64,000 nucleotides of DNA from Paenibacillus sp. (GCA_031254035.1 JAIRVF010000053.1:1-64000); one strand, 5' to 3'; shown: positions 1 through 8,532, counted from the stretch's first letter. Numbers and translations: made by a program. The notes: generated from the sequence alone by a model not told the origin.

Positions 1-39
1 CTCCGTCATGCATAGGTTCGAATCCTATATCCCCAGCCA
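1..39 (+). tRNA. tRNA-Gln, 3' part only
   Basis: Only the 3' end is in the window: the end of the anticodon stem and variable loop, a T arm with the TTCGAAT loop (about 12-28), the 3' acceptor strand ATCCCCA, discriminator G36 and an encoded CCA (37-39). The piece CTCCGTCATGC before the T arm is what bacterial tRNA-Gln(UUG) has after its anticodon loop, and the acceptor would pair with a TGGGGAT start typical of tRNA-Gln. The anticodon itself lies outside, so the identity is by resemblance. Confidence 0.75.
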
Positions 40-45
40 GTATGA

Positions 46-121
46 GAGCCATTAGCTCAGTTGGTAGAGCACCTGACTTTTAATCAGGGTGTCGAAGGTT
101 CGAGTCCTTCATGGCTCACCA
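46..121 (+). tRNA. tRNA-Lys (TTT)
   Basis: Full cloverleaf: acceptor GAGCCAT pairs with ATGGCTC, D arm with TAGCTCAG, anticodon loop CTTTTAA giving TTT, T loop TTCGAGT, discriminator A118 and encoded CCA. It is the first complete member of a tightly packed tRNA cluster, probably co-transcribed and processed. Confidence 0.97.
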
Positions 122-130
122 GTTTCTTTT

Positions 131-205
131 GCGGACGTGGCTCAGCGGTAGAGCATCGCCTTGCCAAGGCGAGGGTCGCGGGTTCGATTCCCGTCGTCCG
201 CTCCA
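131..205 (+). tRNA. tRNA-Gly (GCC)
   Basis: Cloverleaf with acceptor GCGGACG/CGTCCGC, anticodon loop TTGCCAA (anticodon GCC), T loop TTCGATT and encoded CCA. It lies 9 bases after the tRNA-Lys. Confidence 0.97.
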
Positions 206-226
206 TTTAACTGTATTACATTACAT

Positions 227-300
227 CGGGATGTAGCTCAGCTTGGTAGAGCACCTGGTTTGGGACCAGGGGGTCGCATGTTCAAATCGTGTCATCCCGA
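227..300 (+). tRNA. tRNA-Pro (TGG)
   Basis: Acceptor CGGGATG pairs with CATCCCG; anticodon loop TTTGGGA gives TGG. The T loop is TTCAAAT and the discriminator is A300. Unlike its neighbours it has no encoded CCA (the next bases are TATT), so CCA must be added by tRNA nucleotidyltransferase. Confidence 0.96.
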
Positions 301-315
301 TATTTTCTTTTTAAT

Positions 316-389
316 GCGGGTGTAGTTCAATGGTAGAACTCCAGCCTTCCAAGCTGGTAGCGTGGGTTCGATTCCCATCACCCGCTCCA
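316..389 (+). tRNA. tRNA-Gly (TCC)
   Basis: Acceptor GCGGGTG pairs with CACCCGC; anticodon loop CTTCCAA gives TCC; T loop TTCGATT; encoded CCA at 387-389. It is the last tRNA of the cluster and is followed at once by a terminator. Together with the GCC isoacceptor it covers the glycine codons. Confidence 0.97.
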
Positions 390-404
390 TATAAAACAAA
401 CAGT

Positions 405-432
405 AACGCCAAATGGCGTTTTTTTGTTTTTA
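405..432 (+). terminator. Rho-independent terminator of the tRNA cluster
   Basis: A 7-bp stem AACGCCA/TGGCGTT with a 2-base spacer is followed by a T-rich run. It sits 16 bases after the last tRNA and ends the cluster. Confidence 0.9.
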
Positions 433-602
433 GTGGGCTGCATCCTAGACCACTAAACAATATGATAATGCTGCCATCATTAACCTGATCTTTCCCAAAT
501 AGCGTCCGCCTGATAGAAGATGAAATTACAGATTTACGTTTACTAACTGATAAATTGTATCGAATCCTTTGGGGAATATACAAAATTATGTTCTAATTCC
601 AT

Positions 603-881
603 TTATAATAAATGCTTTACAAAAAATAGAATATAACATATAATTATCCTATCAAAACCCACATAAATACCAACACTTATCGTATCTGAATCTACATAGA
701 TACCAACACTTATCGTATCTGAATCTACATAAATACCAACTTCTCTATACCCTTCTCTTGTGCAACTTTTACATCCAACTTTTCTATACCCTTCTCTTGT
801 GAAATTTTTACATCCAACTTTTCTATACCCTTCTCTTACGAAACTTTTACATCCAACTTCTCTATATCCTTCTTTGCGAAA
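603..881 (-). pseudogene. Start-less open frame built of 11- and 13-residue repeats
   Basis: On the minus strand, one frame is open for 92 codons between the TAA at 882-884 and the TAA at 603-605. It reads through both repeat arrays without a stop because both periods (39 and 33 bp) are multiples of three. The 39-bp unit gives a 13-residue repeat like GCKSFVREGYRKV (about three copies). The 33-bp unit gives GIYVDSDTISV twice plus a degenerate third copy. There is no ATG, GTG or TTG in frame, so it is not a normal gene as it stands. It may be the 3' relic of a repeat-protein gene, or DNA repeats that happen to stay open. I recognise no family. Confidence 0.35.
661..740. repeat. Tandem array, 33-bp unit
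   Basis: Two nearly identical 33-bp units (661-693 and 694-726, differing at one base, ACATAAATA versus ACATAGATA) and a partial third unit to about 740. The array lies directly beside the 39-bp array. Confidence 0.9.
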
Positions 882-888
882 TTACTTG
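737..888. repeat. Tandem array, 39-bp unit
   Basis: Units start at the CAAC tetramers at 737, 776, 815 and 854, exactly 39 bp apart. Three units are full and the fourth is partial and diverged. The consensus core is TCTATACCCTTCTCTT. This is a contiguous tandem repeat without spacers, so it is not a CRISPR array. Confidence 0.9.
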
Positions 889-1099
889 TTGAATAACCTA
901 TATTTCTTACTTCTCCTGTAATGAAACTTGCACATTTGTTGTGTTTCTTCTATCCTCCATTTAATTGCTCTGCATCCTTAAATGTATTGAACTTCTGCTA
1001 TTTACCGTAAGAATACATTCCGTTAGTTTGTTTTAACATCGTTTTGGCTACATATTTCCTTCTCCTTGAAACAACTATTAAAGAAGGGCAGGGATTCTA

Positions 1100-2509
1100 T
1101 TGAGAATAGTCACTCAGTACATTTATCAGTACAAGCTTGAAGACGATGTGCATCTTCTGCTGAATACGATGACTGGGGCCATGGATACGGTCAACGGGCG
1201 TATAGCCGAGCTGTTGAAGCCACGCGTTCAGCTGGATGATTCGCTTTTGACAACGGAAGAAGCAGAATTTTTGAATGAACGAGGATATCTTGTGGATGAG
1301 AACAATGAGCAGGCATTGGTAACTGCCTGGTTTGCTGAATTTAAGCGAAGGATGAAAGCGTTCCACTTTATTGTCTGTCCGACGTTCACTTGCAACCTTC
1401 GTTGTCCTTACTGTTTTGAAGGCTTAGATATTCGTACGTCCAAAACAGCCATGTCAGTAGAGCAAATCGATCATATGTTCAAATCCATGGATTTATTGAT
1501 TCAGGAGCGCGATGCCTCTAGGGTTGACTTGCAATTTTATGGCGGGGAGCCTTTCCTAAAAAGTAACCAGCATATTGTCGAGCAAATTACCGAACGTGCG
1601 GCCAGTAGGGGATGGCCTATCTCCGGTATAACCAATGGCACGCAAATCCATCACTATTTTGAATTGTTTGAAAGAATCGGAAGTGAGGCCGTGGATCAGA
1701 TCCAAATTACGCTGGATGGACCTGAAGAGATCCATGACCAACTACGAATTCATGCAAACGGCAGAGGGAGCTATCAGGAAATACGCCGCAATGTGGATCA
1801 ACTACTGGCCATGGGGATTCCAGTTCTACTAAGGGTTAATACCGGCAAGGACAATGTGGCACATCTGCCCATGATGTTTGAAGAGTTTGAGAAAATGGGC
1901 TGGACAGCTTATGACCATTTTCAATGCCAAATCTCCCCGATTACCGACCATGGCTGTACGGGATGCGTTCCTAATTATCAACCGGAATTCAAGCTGCTTC
2001 GTCAACTTCATGAACTGATGGGAGACTGGGAAGCTGCCAGGGAACGTTATCATCTTATGCTTGGTTATGACATGGAGCGACGAACAAGCCTAATCCGTTC
2101 AGCCATCTATGGCAAGGAATCATTTATGCAGCGTGGGGAAGGTATCGATCTCACTGGATGCAGCGCCTCTAAACAGCATTATGTAATCTACGGCGCGGAT
2201 GGATTGATTTATGCCTGCCCGGAAACGGTAGGTCAGTCGGAAATGGCTATCGGCCGCTTTACTCCGCAGCATGAATTGGACCGGCAAAGATGGAATGCCT
2301 GGGAGGTCAACATCGCAAACACCTCCAAATGCTCGACTTGTAATATTGCGCCTGTATGCGGAGGGGCATGTCCGCTCCAAGGGTTTAACGGTAGCAGTTT
2401 TGACGCTTATGAGCCTCATTGCAACTTTGCACAGCAGACCATCAAGGCGTATCTTGATCTGAACCGTTCCCGCATCATGGATCTTATATCTTCTTCAGTT
2501 GGCGGTTAA
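1100..2509 (+). CDS. Radical SAM/SPASM peptide maturase 1
   Basis: 469 residues. The radical SAM [4Fe-4S] motif CxxxCxxC is C98, C102 and C105 in TCNLRCPYCFEG. After the TIM-barrel comes a SPASM domain with clustered cysteines (about 355 onward, including CSTCNIAPVCGGACP), which in this family binds auxiliary Fe-S clusters. The N-terminal 80 residues are a small domain shared with the second maturase at 2785. Such enzymes cut SAM to a 5'-deoxyadenosyl radical and crosslink or otherwise modify a ribosomal peptide. The start is TTG behind AAGAAGGGCAGGGA. The precursor peptide gene follows 37 bases downstream, which argues for a RiPP maturase rather than a sulfatase-maturating enzyme. The chemistry (thioether, C-C, other) cannot be read from sequence. 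Confidence 0.93.
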   Translation: MRIVTQYIYQYKLEDDVHLLLNTMTGAMDTVNGRIAELLKPRVQLDDSLLTTEEAEFLNERGYLVDENNEQALVTAWFAEFKRRMKAFHFIVCPTFTCNLRCPYCFEGLDIRTSKTAMSVEQIDHMFKSMDLLIQERDASRVDLQFYGGEPFLKSNQHIVEQITERAASRGWPISGITNGTQIHHYFELFERIGSEAVDQIQITLDGPEEIHDQLRIHANGRGSYQEIRRNVDQLLAMGIPVLLRVNTGKDNVAHLPMMFEEFEKMGWTAYDHFQCQISPITDHGCTGCVPNYQPEFKLLRQLHELMGDWEAARERYHLMLGYDMERRTSLIRSAIYGKESFMQRGEGIDLTGCSASKQHYVIYGADGLIYACPETVGQSEMAIGRFTPQHELDRQRWNAWEVNIANTSKCSTCNIAPVCGGACPLQGFNGSSFDAYEPHCNFAQQTIKAYLDLNRSRIMDLISSSVGG

Positions 2510-2546
2510 TATAGTGGCCGATCCCGCTTGAAAGGAGGTGATATCT

Positions 2547-2672
2547 ATGAAAGCGCTGAACAGCAATATTTGGACTAAGCTGTCTGTAAAAGAGATCGAA
2601 AAAGCCAATTATCAAACGGCGTGCTGCCTCAATGCAAAAGTTAATGTTGTTGAAACGAAACCTGCAAAGTAA
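2547..2672 (+). CDS. Candidate RiPP precursor peptide (41 aa)
   Basis: This short gene has a near-perfect ribosome binding site (AAAGGAGGTGATAT) ending 3-4 bases before ATG 2547, and stops at TAA 2670. The product starts MKALNSNIWTKL, continues with a charged helix-like segment (SVKEIEKANYQ), and ends TACCLNAKVNVVETKPAK. A helical charged leader with a short Cys-containing C-terminal part, set between two radical SAM/SPASM genes, fits a RiPP precursor. The only cysteines are the adjacent pair C26-C27; Trp9, Tyr22 and Asn/Thr residues are other possible acceptors. There is no GG leader-cleavage motif. It matches no class I recognise (not the six-Cys, Cx3D-repeat, KxxxW or FxxB-partner types). 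The gene call is strong; the role is inferred from context. Confidence 0.85.
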   Translation: MKALNSNIWTKLSVKEIEKANYQTACCLNAKVNVVETKPAK

Positions 2673-2728
2673 TAGTTTTTTCCTACTTAAGTTTTTTGTA
2701 ATATCCTGATTTGAAAAATGATGTTTGC

Positions 2729-2754
2729 GGCGGTAAAAGCTTGCTTTTGCCGTC
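2729..2754 (+). promoter_or_regulatory. Intercistronic hairpin after the precursor gene
   Basis: GGCGGTAAAAGC and GCTTTTGCCGTC can pair (with two G-U pairs) around a small CTTG-type loop. There is no T-run after it. A stem between a precursor gene and a downstream enzyme gene is often a partial terminator or mRNA stabiliser that keeps peptide expression above enzyme expression; that role is inferred here. Confidence 0.55.
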
Positions 2755-2784
2755 GTAGACGTCATTCCCACCGGGAAGGGGGCG

Positions 2785-4176
2785 ATGAAAGTGGTCGTAA
2801 CTCGTTATGTGTTCATTCATAAAATGAAGGATCGATATTTGCTGCTAAATTCATTAACTGGTGCGGTGGACATCGTTGAGGAGCGAATGATTGACGCTAT
2901 TCGTGAAATACGTGACGGGCATCCTCATTCACTGTCTCATACGGAAGTTGCCTTTTTAATGGAGCGGGGATATTTGTACCGGGAGCTGTCGGATGAGGAA
3001 GCTGTGGTTAATCGCCTCGTGGAATGGTCAGCCAACCATGCCCGTGAGCATTCTCCGATCACCTTTATTTTTTGTCCGACCATGGCTTGTAATCTTCGAT
3101 GTCCCTATTGCTTTGAGCCGCATAAGATGCATGAGAATAGTCAGGTCATGACTTTGGAACAGGTGGATTTTGCTTTTGCTGCTATGGATAGTATACGGGA
3201 ACAGAGAGCGGATTTGCCGCGGGCTTCTTTCAATCTGTTCGGAGGCGAGCCTCTGCTGCCTACAAGCAAGCACGTAGTGGAGCGGATTATGTTGAAGGCG
3301 GAAGATCGGGGATTGGTAGGATCGGTTACAACTAACGGTACTTTTATCGACGAATACATCGATATCCTGTTCCCATACCGTCAGAACCTTATTTTTCAGA
3401 TAACCATCGACGGAACGAAAGAAATGCATGACAAACGCAGAATTACAGCCGGAGGCAAGGGGACGTTTGATAAAATTACCCAAAACATCACTCTATATCT
3501 GGAGAAGGGTTTTACAATTGAAATCCGGATGAATCTAAATGAAGAAAACGTCGACATCATACCTGAGTTTCTCACGATAATAGATCAATTTGGCTGGAAT
3601 CATTATCCTAATTTTAGTGTTGCACTCTCTCCCGTAACAAACTATACAGGTTTTGGGGGAGATGGACTGCTCCCTCCTCATCAGATTGAGGATAGAATCC
3701 GCATGAAGGTTGCGCCTCATCTACTGAACAAGTTCCGTGTTCAGTTAAATGGCGATTTTGCCCGTTTGAATTTACCAATTAGCAAGGTATTGGGCGAAAG
3801 CCTGATGCCAGGAGAGCATATGCCTTCCCTGCATTATTGTGAGGCAAGCGGCGGTCGTTTCTATGTATTTGCTCCGGATAACCTTGTGTACCCTTGCAAC
3901 CAGATTATCGGAGACTCTTCATGGGCTATTGGCCAATATTACCCTGAATTATCTATTGATGAGCAGGCGGCCGCCTTATGGGAGAAACGGAATGTGACAC
4001 AAATGTCGCAGTGCAGCGGCTGCAGCATTGCCTTCCTCTGCTCCGGTGGATGTCCTGTCATGGCCAAACGAGCCTATGGGTCTCCGATGGCATCTTACTG
4101 CGGTACTTCCAAACAAGAGCTTCATGACTATATCGATTCCGTAGCCGACAAAATAATGCAGGCAGTAGAGGAATAA
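2785..4176 (+). CDS. Radical SAM/SPASM peptide maturase 2
   Basis: 463 residues, a paralogue of the enzyme at 1100: the N-termini align as YxxxxKxxDxxxLLNxxTGAxD. The radical SAM cysteines are C102, C106 and C109 (ACNLRCPYCFEP), followed by the GGEP motif (FGGEPLL) and a C-terminal SPASM region with CEASGG, CNQIIG and CSGCSIAFLCSGGCP. ATG follows a GGGAAGGGGG site. Having two SPASM enzymes for one short peptide suggests either two distinct modifications or a heteromeric maturase. It is followed within 3 bases by the TPR-like gene, so the genes are translationally close. Confidence 0.93.
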   Translation: MKVVVTRYVFIHKMKDRYLLLNSLTGAVDIVEERMIDAIREIRDGHPHSLSHTEVAFLMERGYLYRELSDEEAVVNRLVEWSANHAREHSPITFIFCPTMACNLRCPYCFEPHKMHENSQVMTLEQVDFAFAAMDSIREQRADLPRASFNLFGGEPLLPTSKHVVERIMLKAEDRGLVGSVTTNGTFIDEYIDILFPYRQNLIFQITIDGTKEMHDKRRITAGGKGTFDKITQNITLYLEKGFTIEIRMNLNEENVDIIPEFLTIIDQFGWNHYPNFSVALSPVTNYTGFGGDGLLPPHQIEDRIRMKVAPHLLNKFRVQLNGDFARLNLPISKVLGESLMPGEHMPSLHYCEASGGRFYVFAPDNLVYPCNQIIGDSSWAIGQYYPELSIDEQAAALWEKRNVTQMSQCSGCSIAFLCSGGCPVMAKRAYGSPMASYCGTSKQELHDYIDSVADKIMQAVEE

Positions 4177-4179
4177 CAA

Positions 4180-5751
4180 ATGATGAGTACAAAAATGAGT
4201 CTGAATCAACCCGGATCTGATGCAGCGGACACTATCAGTATTAAGGTAACGGGGTATTCATCTGTATGGCAGCCATGCCCTCTAATGCACAAAGCGTTAA
4301 ATGCGGTTCTAGCGGGTCATGCTGCCTGCCGTTCCGCAGAACTAGCCATTCCCACAGCTTTTCATCCAATGTTAAGTGTTAAGAACCGCATCACTTACGC
4401 CATTCCAGCAGCGCAACTGCTTACCGATAACAATAATGGCCATGCTGACCGCCATGCGGGTGAAGAGCTTATACGCTCGCTTGCGTTGTTTTTGACTCGA
4501 ATCCTGCGGCTGATTCATCGCAAGCTGCATGTCGCCTGCGAAAAGCGGAACTATTTAAGTTCTGCAGACCGGATGTTTTTACGGGAAGTATCCCGCTGCT
4601 CTCCGGAAGGGATGACAACCGTATACATTCATACGGGCAGCCAACCGCGTTCTGTTTTGTTGCAGCATACATATGCGTACATAAGAAAAAACAATCCCCA
4701 TAGAGTATTCGCCGCCGCATTGCAAGGGATTGACCGGGCAATGAGGCTGGCTTTGTATAAGGAGGCACTGGCCCGGATACGTCTGAGTACAGCTATGCTG
4801 GCCGGGCATCTTGAATTTTTGCCTTCGCTAATGGAACGTAAATATCTTGTTCATATGATTTTGGGTCAGAAGCGGTTGACAAACGCTTGCTTGCAGTGGT
4901 TGTATCGTCATTCTGAAGAACCGGCTGTGCGCAGCGGCACACTTTTGACCCTGGCTGTTCAGCAGTTGTTTTCGTTTGCTGGGCCGGATCATTTCCATAA
5001 AGCGCGCCGTTTTCTGGCTGAAGCCCGTGTATTGGAATCATTGCTGGAATCGCCCCAAAAAATCATGCATATTTCCATGCGGCTGAATACGCAAGCGTTG
5101 TGGTTCTATCGCAAAGGCAGGCTGAACGTATCATTTTGCAAATTGGAAGAAAGCTATCAAGTTTTGCTGCGACACGGTCTGCTGCGGATGTATGAAGCTC
5201 AAGGCGGTATCGTCTGTGCGAATGCGGTGAAGACGGCACTGAAATGCGGCAGAAAAACAGATGCCTATATGTGGACGGACCGATTAGCGGCTTTGGCGGT
5301 TTCGGACCCACTTACTGCCATTCGATGCAGCAGAGCCTTCTTCAAACTAGAGCGATGGAGCGAGGCCGTCGATTGGATCGATATATCCATAGCCCGGAGC
5401 GCTCCTTCTGCTGATTTATGGGTTCTTCGCGCCCAATGTTATTTGCATCTGGAGCAGCCTCAGCAAGCTATTAAAGATTTAAATGCAGCGGAAGAGATGG
5501 CAGCGGACGACATCCGCATCCCCCTTCTCCGCGCTGTGGCACATGAGGATAATGGAAATTATACGGACGCCTCCGCATCCATATGGCAGGCGCTTCGCCT
5601 CAATCCTAGACATGTCAATGCCTGGGCAGATCTGGCCCGCATTTATTGGCTACAGGGCAAGCGGCGCCGGGCCAGAACCGCCTTGCTCTGCGGACTTCGA
5701 TTGGAACCTTCACGAGCCGATTTGCAAGAGCGGCTTAACAGTTTGGCTTAA
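4180..5751 (+). CDS. TPR-like helical protein in the RiPP operon
   Basis: 523 residues. The N-terminal 150 residues match nothing I recognise. From about 190 the protein is strongly helical, and the last 150 residues read as tetratricopeptide-type helical pairs (ADLWVLRAQCYLHLEQPQQA, VNAWADLARIYWLQGKRRRA and similar). There is no signal peptide or membrane segment. TPR-like proteins often act as scaffolds; in this operon it could gather the maturases and the precursor, or act as an immunity or regulatory factor. It starts 3 bases after the stop of maturase 2 and ends 34 bases before the B12 enzyme, so co-expression is likely. Confidence 0.8.
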   Translation: MMSTKMSLNQPGSDAADTISIKVTGYSSVWQPCPLMHKALNAVLAGHAACRSAELAIPTAFHPMLSVKNRITYAIPAAQLLTDNNNGHADRHAGEELIRSLALFLTRILRLIHRKLHVACEKRNYLSSADRMFLREVSRCSPEGMTTVYIHTGSQPRSVLLQHTYAYIRKNNPHRVFAAALQGIDRAMRLALYKEALARIRLSTAMLAGHLEFLPSLMERKYLVHMILGQKRLTNACLQWLYRHSEEPAVRSGTLLTLAVQQLFSFAGPDHFHKARRFLAEARVLESLLESPQKIMHISMRLNTQALWFYRKGRLNVSFCKLEESYQVLLRHGLLRMYEAQGGIVCANAVKTALKCGRKTDAYMWTDRLAALAVSDPLTAIRCSRAFFKLERWSEAVDWIDISIARSAPSADLWVLRAQCYLHLEQPQQAIKDLNAAEEMAADDIRIPLLRAVAHEDNGNYTDASASIWQALRLNPRHVNAWADLARIYWLQGKRRRARTALLCGLRLEPSRADLQERLNSLA

Positions 5752-5785
5752 GCATGTACATTGAATCAGGAAAGGAGAGTAGCAT

Positions 5786-7771
5786 ATGCTTCAACTGATT
5801 CGTTCTCCTTATAAGACGGACTCTATTTGTCCACCCATCAATCTGCTTGCTCTGGCCGGATATGTGGAGCCCTATCATCCCGTTACGATTACCGACTTTG
5901 TACTGCCTTTGATCCGCGGAGAGCTTAACCTCGATGCAGCCGGAATCCTCCGTATGGCGCAGATTGTACTGGATAACCCAGCGCCTGTGCTGGGATTTAC
6001 GGCAATGTGTGGCTCCTATGCAGCTGCCCTGCGAATTGCGCAGGAATGCCGAAGGCTTGATCCAGGCCGGCTGATAGTATTCGGAGGACCCCATGCCGGA
6101 TTCGTAGATAGGGAAACCTTGGAATCGTTTGATTTTGTTGATGTGATTGTCTCCGGCGAGGGGGAGCAAACATTGCTTGATTTACTGAATGCCTATGCTG
6201 CCGGCGATTCGCTGCATCATGTTCCGGGAGTTACTTTCCGGGACGGAGCAAGCATCATCCGGAATCCTCCACGGAACGTCATTGATGAACTCGATTCTCT
6301 TCCTTTTCCGGCGTATCATCTGATCGATAATGTGGATGCTTATTACGAGAACTCAACTGATCGTTTTCTGGAAATCGAGGCAGGACGGGGGTGCCCTTTT
6401 AAATGCAAATTTTGCAGCACTTCGCTATTTTTTTCGCGCAAATACCGCGTAAAAGCCCCTGAGAAATTGATAGAAGAGATGAAATGGTTAAAAGAGCATT
6501 GGAACATCAGCTCCTTTGGCTTGATCCATGATAATCTGACCGTAAATAAAGCCAAAATTTTCGATTTGTGCGACGCCTTCCTGAACTCGGGAGAGTCATT
6601 TACATGGTATTGTTCTTCACGGACGGATACGATTAACAAGGAAATGATGGTTCGGATGAAGGAAGCGGGCTGCCGGGGCATCTTTTTCGGTGTGGAAACA
6701 GGCAGTCAGGAAATGCAAAAGAATATTGGCAAGCGGCTGAAACTGCAAAGTGCCGCTCAGACGTTCAGGGATTTGATGGAGGTAGGCATTGAAGCAACGG
6801 GTTCTTTTATTATTGGCTTTCCCGACGAGCAGTTGTCAGATCTGGAAGATACCCTCTCGATGGCGATAGAGCTGCGGATGATCGGTATACGGGATATCCA
6901 GTTCCATCCCTTATCGGCGCTTCCCGGTACGGATCTATTAGACGAGCTTGAGGAAACCTTGATTTTTCATCCTCACTTATTAAGCTTTCAGGACATTACT
7001 TCCGTCATTGATATTACCGAAACCGAGATGGAATGGATCGAGAAACATCGGAAAATTTTTAGTAATTTTTATGCGGTTCCGCCAAAAAATTATCCTCTGG
7101 ATCTTGTCTATCAAACGAGGGGATGTTATTTCTATTTAGCCCATTACCGGCCCAGAACGCTTTATATGATCAAAAAGCTTGCGGGGATCAGCAACTTATC
7201 GTTGATCGGTATGCTCGTAGAAGCGCTGCCTGCCGGGTATGAAAACTGGACCGAACCCCAGCTCCTAAAATCACTTGCAGATGTGGTTGAGAAGCTTCCG
7301 GAGTTCTGCCGGTTATTCATCCGGGATATTCTGAGCTACGAAACGGTGTTCACAAGTGTGGTGGAGTCAACGGATGGAGCTAACGGGTGGGGACGTTATA
7401 AGGGACCTAAGCCGCTGTACGATGACGATGAATTCATTCTTAAACCGGTTCGTACGCTCAACCTAAACTATGACATATTATCAGCTATACATGAGCTTGA
7501 ACGCCTGGAGACTACCCTTCTGCCTGAGAAGCCGCATAACCTGGCGGTCGTATTCGAGTCGGAAGAAAGCCAGCTCCGAACGCTGGAGATTGATGATCTC
7601 ACATCGGAAATTATCAGACGCTGTGAGGACGGCTTGTCATTCCATGAATGTCTGAAGCAGTTTGCCTGGGAAAATCCATATTTGCAGAATGAGCAGGATA
7701 GGAAGGACTGGATCGGGCAAATGTACCAGCATTTCCTGAGTGCGAGGCTGGTTATTGCGAAAGCCGTATAA
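5786..7771 (+). CDS. B12-binding radical SAM enzyme with RRE-like C-terminus
   Basis: 661 residues. The first 160 residues have the cobalamin-binding Rossmann fold pattern (GFTAMCGSY, VFGGPHAGF, DVIVSGEGEQTL). A radical SAM core follows with C203, C207 and C210 (GRGCPFKCKFC). Class B radical SAM enzymes usually methylate unactivated carbon or phosphorus, but some do other chemistry. The C-terminal 230 residues end in a segment (LEIDDLTSEIIRRCEDGLSF) resembling a PqqD-like RiPP recognition element, which would bind a leader peptide. It starts behind GGAAAGGAG. In this operon it most likely adds a further modification to the product of the precursor at 2547. The RRE assignment is tentative. Confidence 0.88.
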   Translation: MLQLIRSPYKTDSICPPINLLALAGYVEPYHPVTITDFVLPLIRGELNLDAAGILRMAQIVLDNPAPVLGFTAMCGSYAAALRIAQECRRLDPGRLIVFGGPHAGFVDRETLESFDFVDVIVSGEGEQTLLDLLNAYAAGDSLHHVPGVTFRDGASIIRNPPRNVIDELDSLPFPAYHLIDNVDAYYENSTDRFLEIEAGRGCPFKCKFCSTSLFFSRKYRVKAPEKLIEEMKWLKEHWNISSFGLIHDNLTVNKAKIFDLCDAFLNSGESFTWYCSSRTDTINKEMMVRMKEAGCRGIFFGVETGSQEMQKNIGKRLKLQSAAQTFRDLMEVGIEATGSFIIGFPDEQLSDLEDTLSMAIELRMIGIRDIQFHPLSALPGTDLLDELEETLIFHPHLLSFQDITSVIDITETEMEWIEKHRKIFSNFYAVPPKNYPLDLVYQTRGCYFYLAHYRPRTLYMIKKLAGISNLSLIGMLVEALPAGYENWTEPQLLKSLADVVEKLPEFCRLFIRDILSYETVFTSVVESTDGANGWGRYKGPKPLYDDDEFILKPVRTLNLNYDILSAIHELERLETTLLPEKPHNLAVVFESEESQLRTLEIDDLTSEIIRRCEDGLSFHECLKQFAWENPYLQNEQDRKDWIGQMYQHFLSARLVIAKAV

Positions 7772-7821
7772 AACCGGAATATTCTGATCCTTTAAACAGA
7801 CAAGCCGGATTGGAGGATGCT

Positions 7822-8532
7822 ATGTCTGTGTTACTGTACTTTGCAGCTATAGCGTTTTTTACTGCCCCGCTTCTTTTGTCCACATACATTGGATATAACA
7901 AGGAATGGTGGACATTATGGGGGAAGGTGGATATTTTACCATTTCCGGCTCCTTTCTCCCTATTTTCACCGATCTGGGGATGGTATCTTCTGTGCTGGGC
8001 TATGATCGCAGGGGCAATTGTCTTTAATCCCACACCAATTGTACCTCTTATCCCTCTAGTGGTTTTGCTGGAGCTGGGATATTTGCTCTTCTATCCATCC
8101 CCCGCAAGTCAGGAGGCTCCGGCAGCAGAGGAGGTTCCTATGACCGTTTTTTCCATCTGGCATAATTCGCTTACGGAGGAATTGGTCTTTCGGGGGCTGC
8201 CGCTTCTTGCTATGGATTGGATGGGACTTCATCATAATAAGGCGGCATTTTGGGGATTTGCGGTTATCACATCTATGGCGTTTGGTGTGTATCACTGGTG
8301 CCGCATTCATATCCGGCGGCTGCCGGATACTTTCATTTGCGGGCTTATTTATGCGTTTACCGCCTGGCATTATGGAATTATATTTACCTTCATACTTCAT
8401 TTGATTCATAATATTCTCGCCGTTCCAATGGCTAACAACAAATGGACCTTATCAAAGTGGCGGCAGGGACGGTTTTGGTATCTCGTACTCGCGCTGCTGT
8501 TCAGTTTGCTGTCGGTAGTATCATTATATTAA
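7822..8532 (+). CDS. CPBP-family intramembrane protease (Abi)
   Basis: About 236 residues from ATG 7822, chosen because GGAGG ends 5 bases before it; an in-frame TTG at 7810 overlaps that site. The protein is mostly transmembrane and carries the three CPBP motifs: EELVFRG (EExxxR), FGVYHW (FxxxH) and HLIHN (HxxxN/D). CPBP proteases are zinc-independent glutamate proteases of the Rce1 type. Next to bacteriocin and RiPP genes they commonly process leaders or give self-immunity. Here it lies between the B12 enzyme and the exporter, so leader removal or immunity is the likely job. Confidence 0.9.
   Translation: MSVLLYFAAIAFFTAPLLLSTYIGYNKEWWTLWGKVDILPFPAPFSLFSPIWGWYLLCWAMIAGAIVFNPTPIVPLIPLVVLLELGYLLFYPSPASQEAPAAEEVPMTVFSIWHNSLTEELVFRGLPLLAMDWMGLHHNKAAFWGFAVITSMAFGVYHWCRIHIRRLPDTFICGLIYAFTAWHYGIIFTFILHLIHNILAVPMANNKWTLSKWRQGRFWYLVLALLFSLLSVVSLY

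Noticed and set aside
311..583. 90-codon minus-strand frame covering the last tRNA and terminator
   Set aside because: It is the complement of the tRNA-Gly and the terminator; no ribosome binding site and no family.
661..888. CRISPR array
   Set aside because: The units are contiguous and lack unique spacers; periods of 33 and 39 bp are ordinary tandem repeats.
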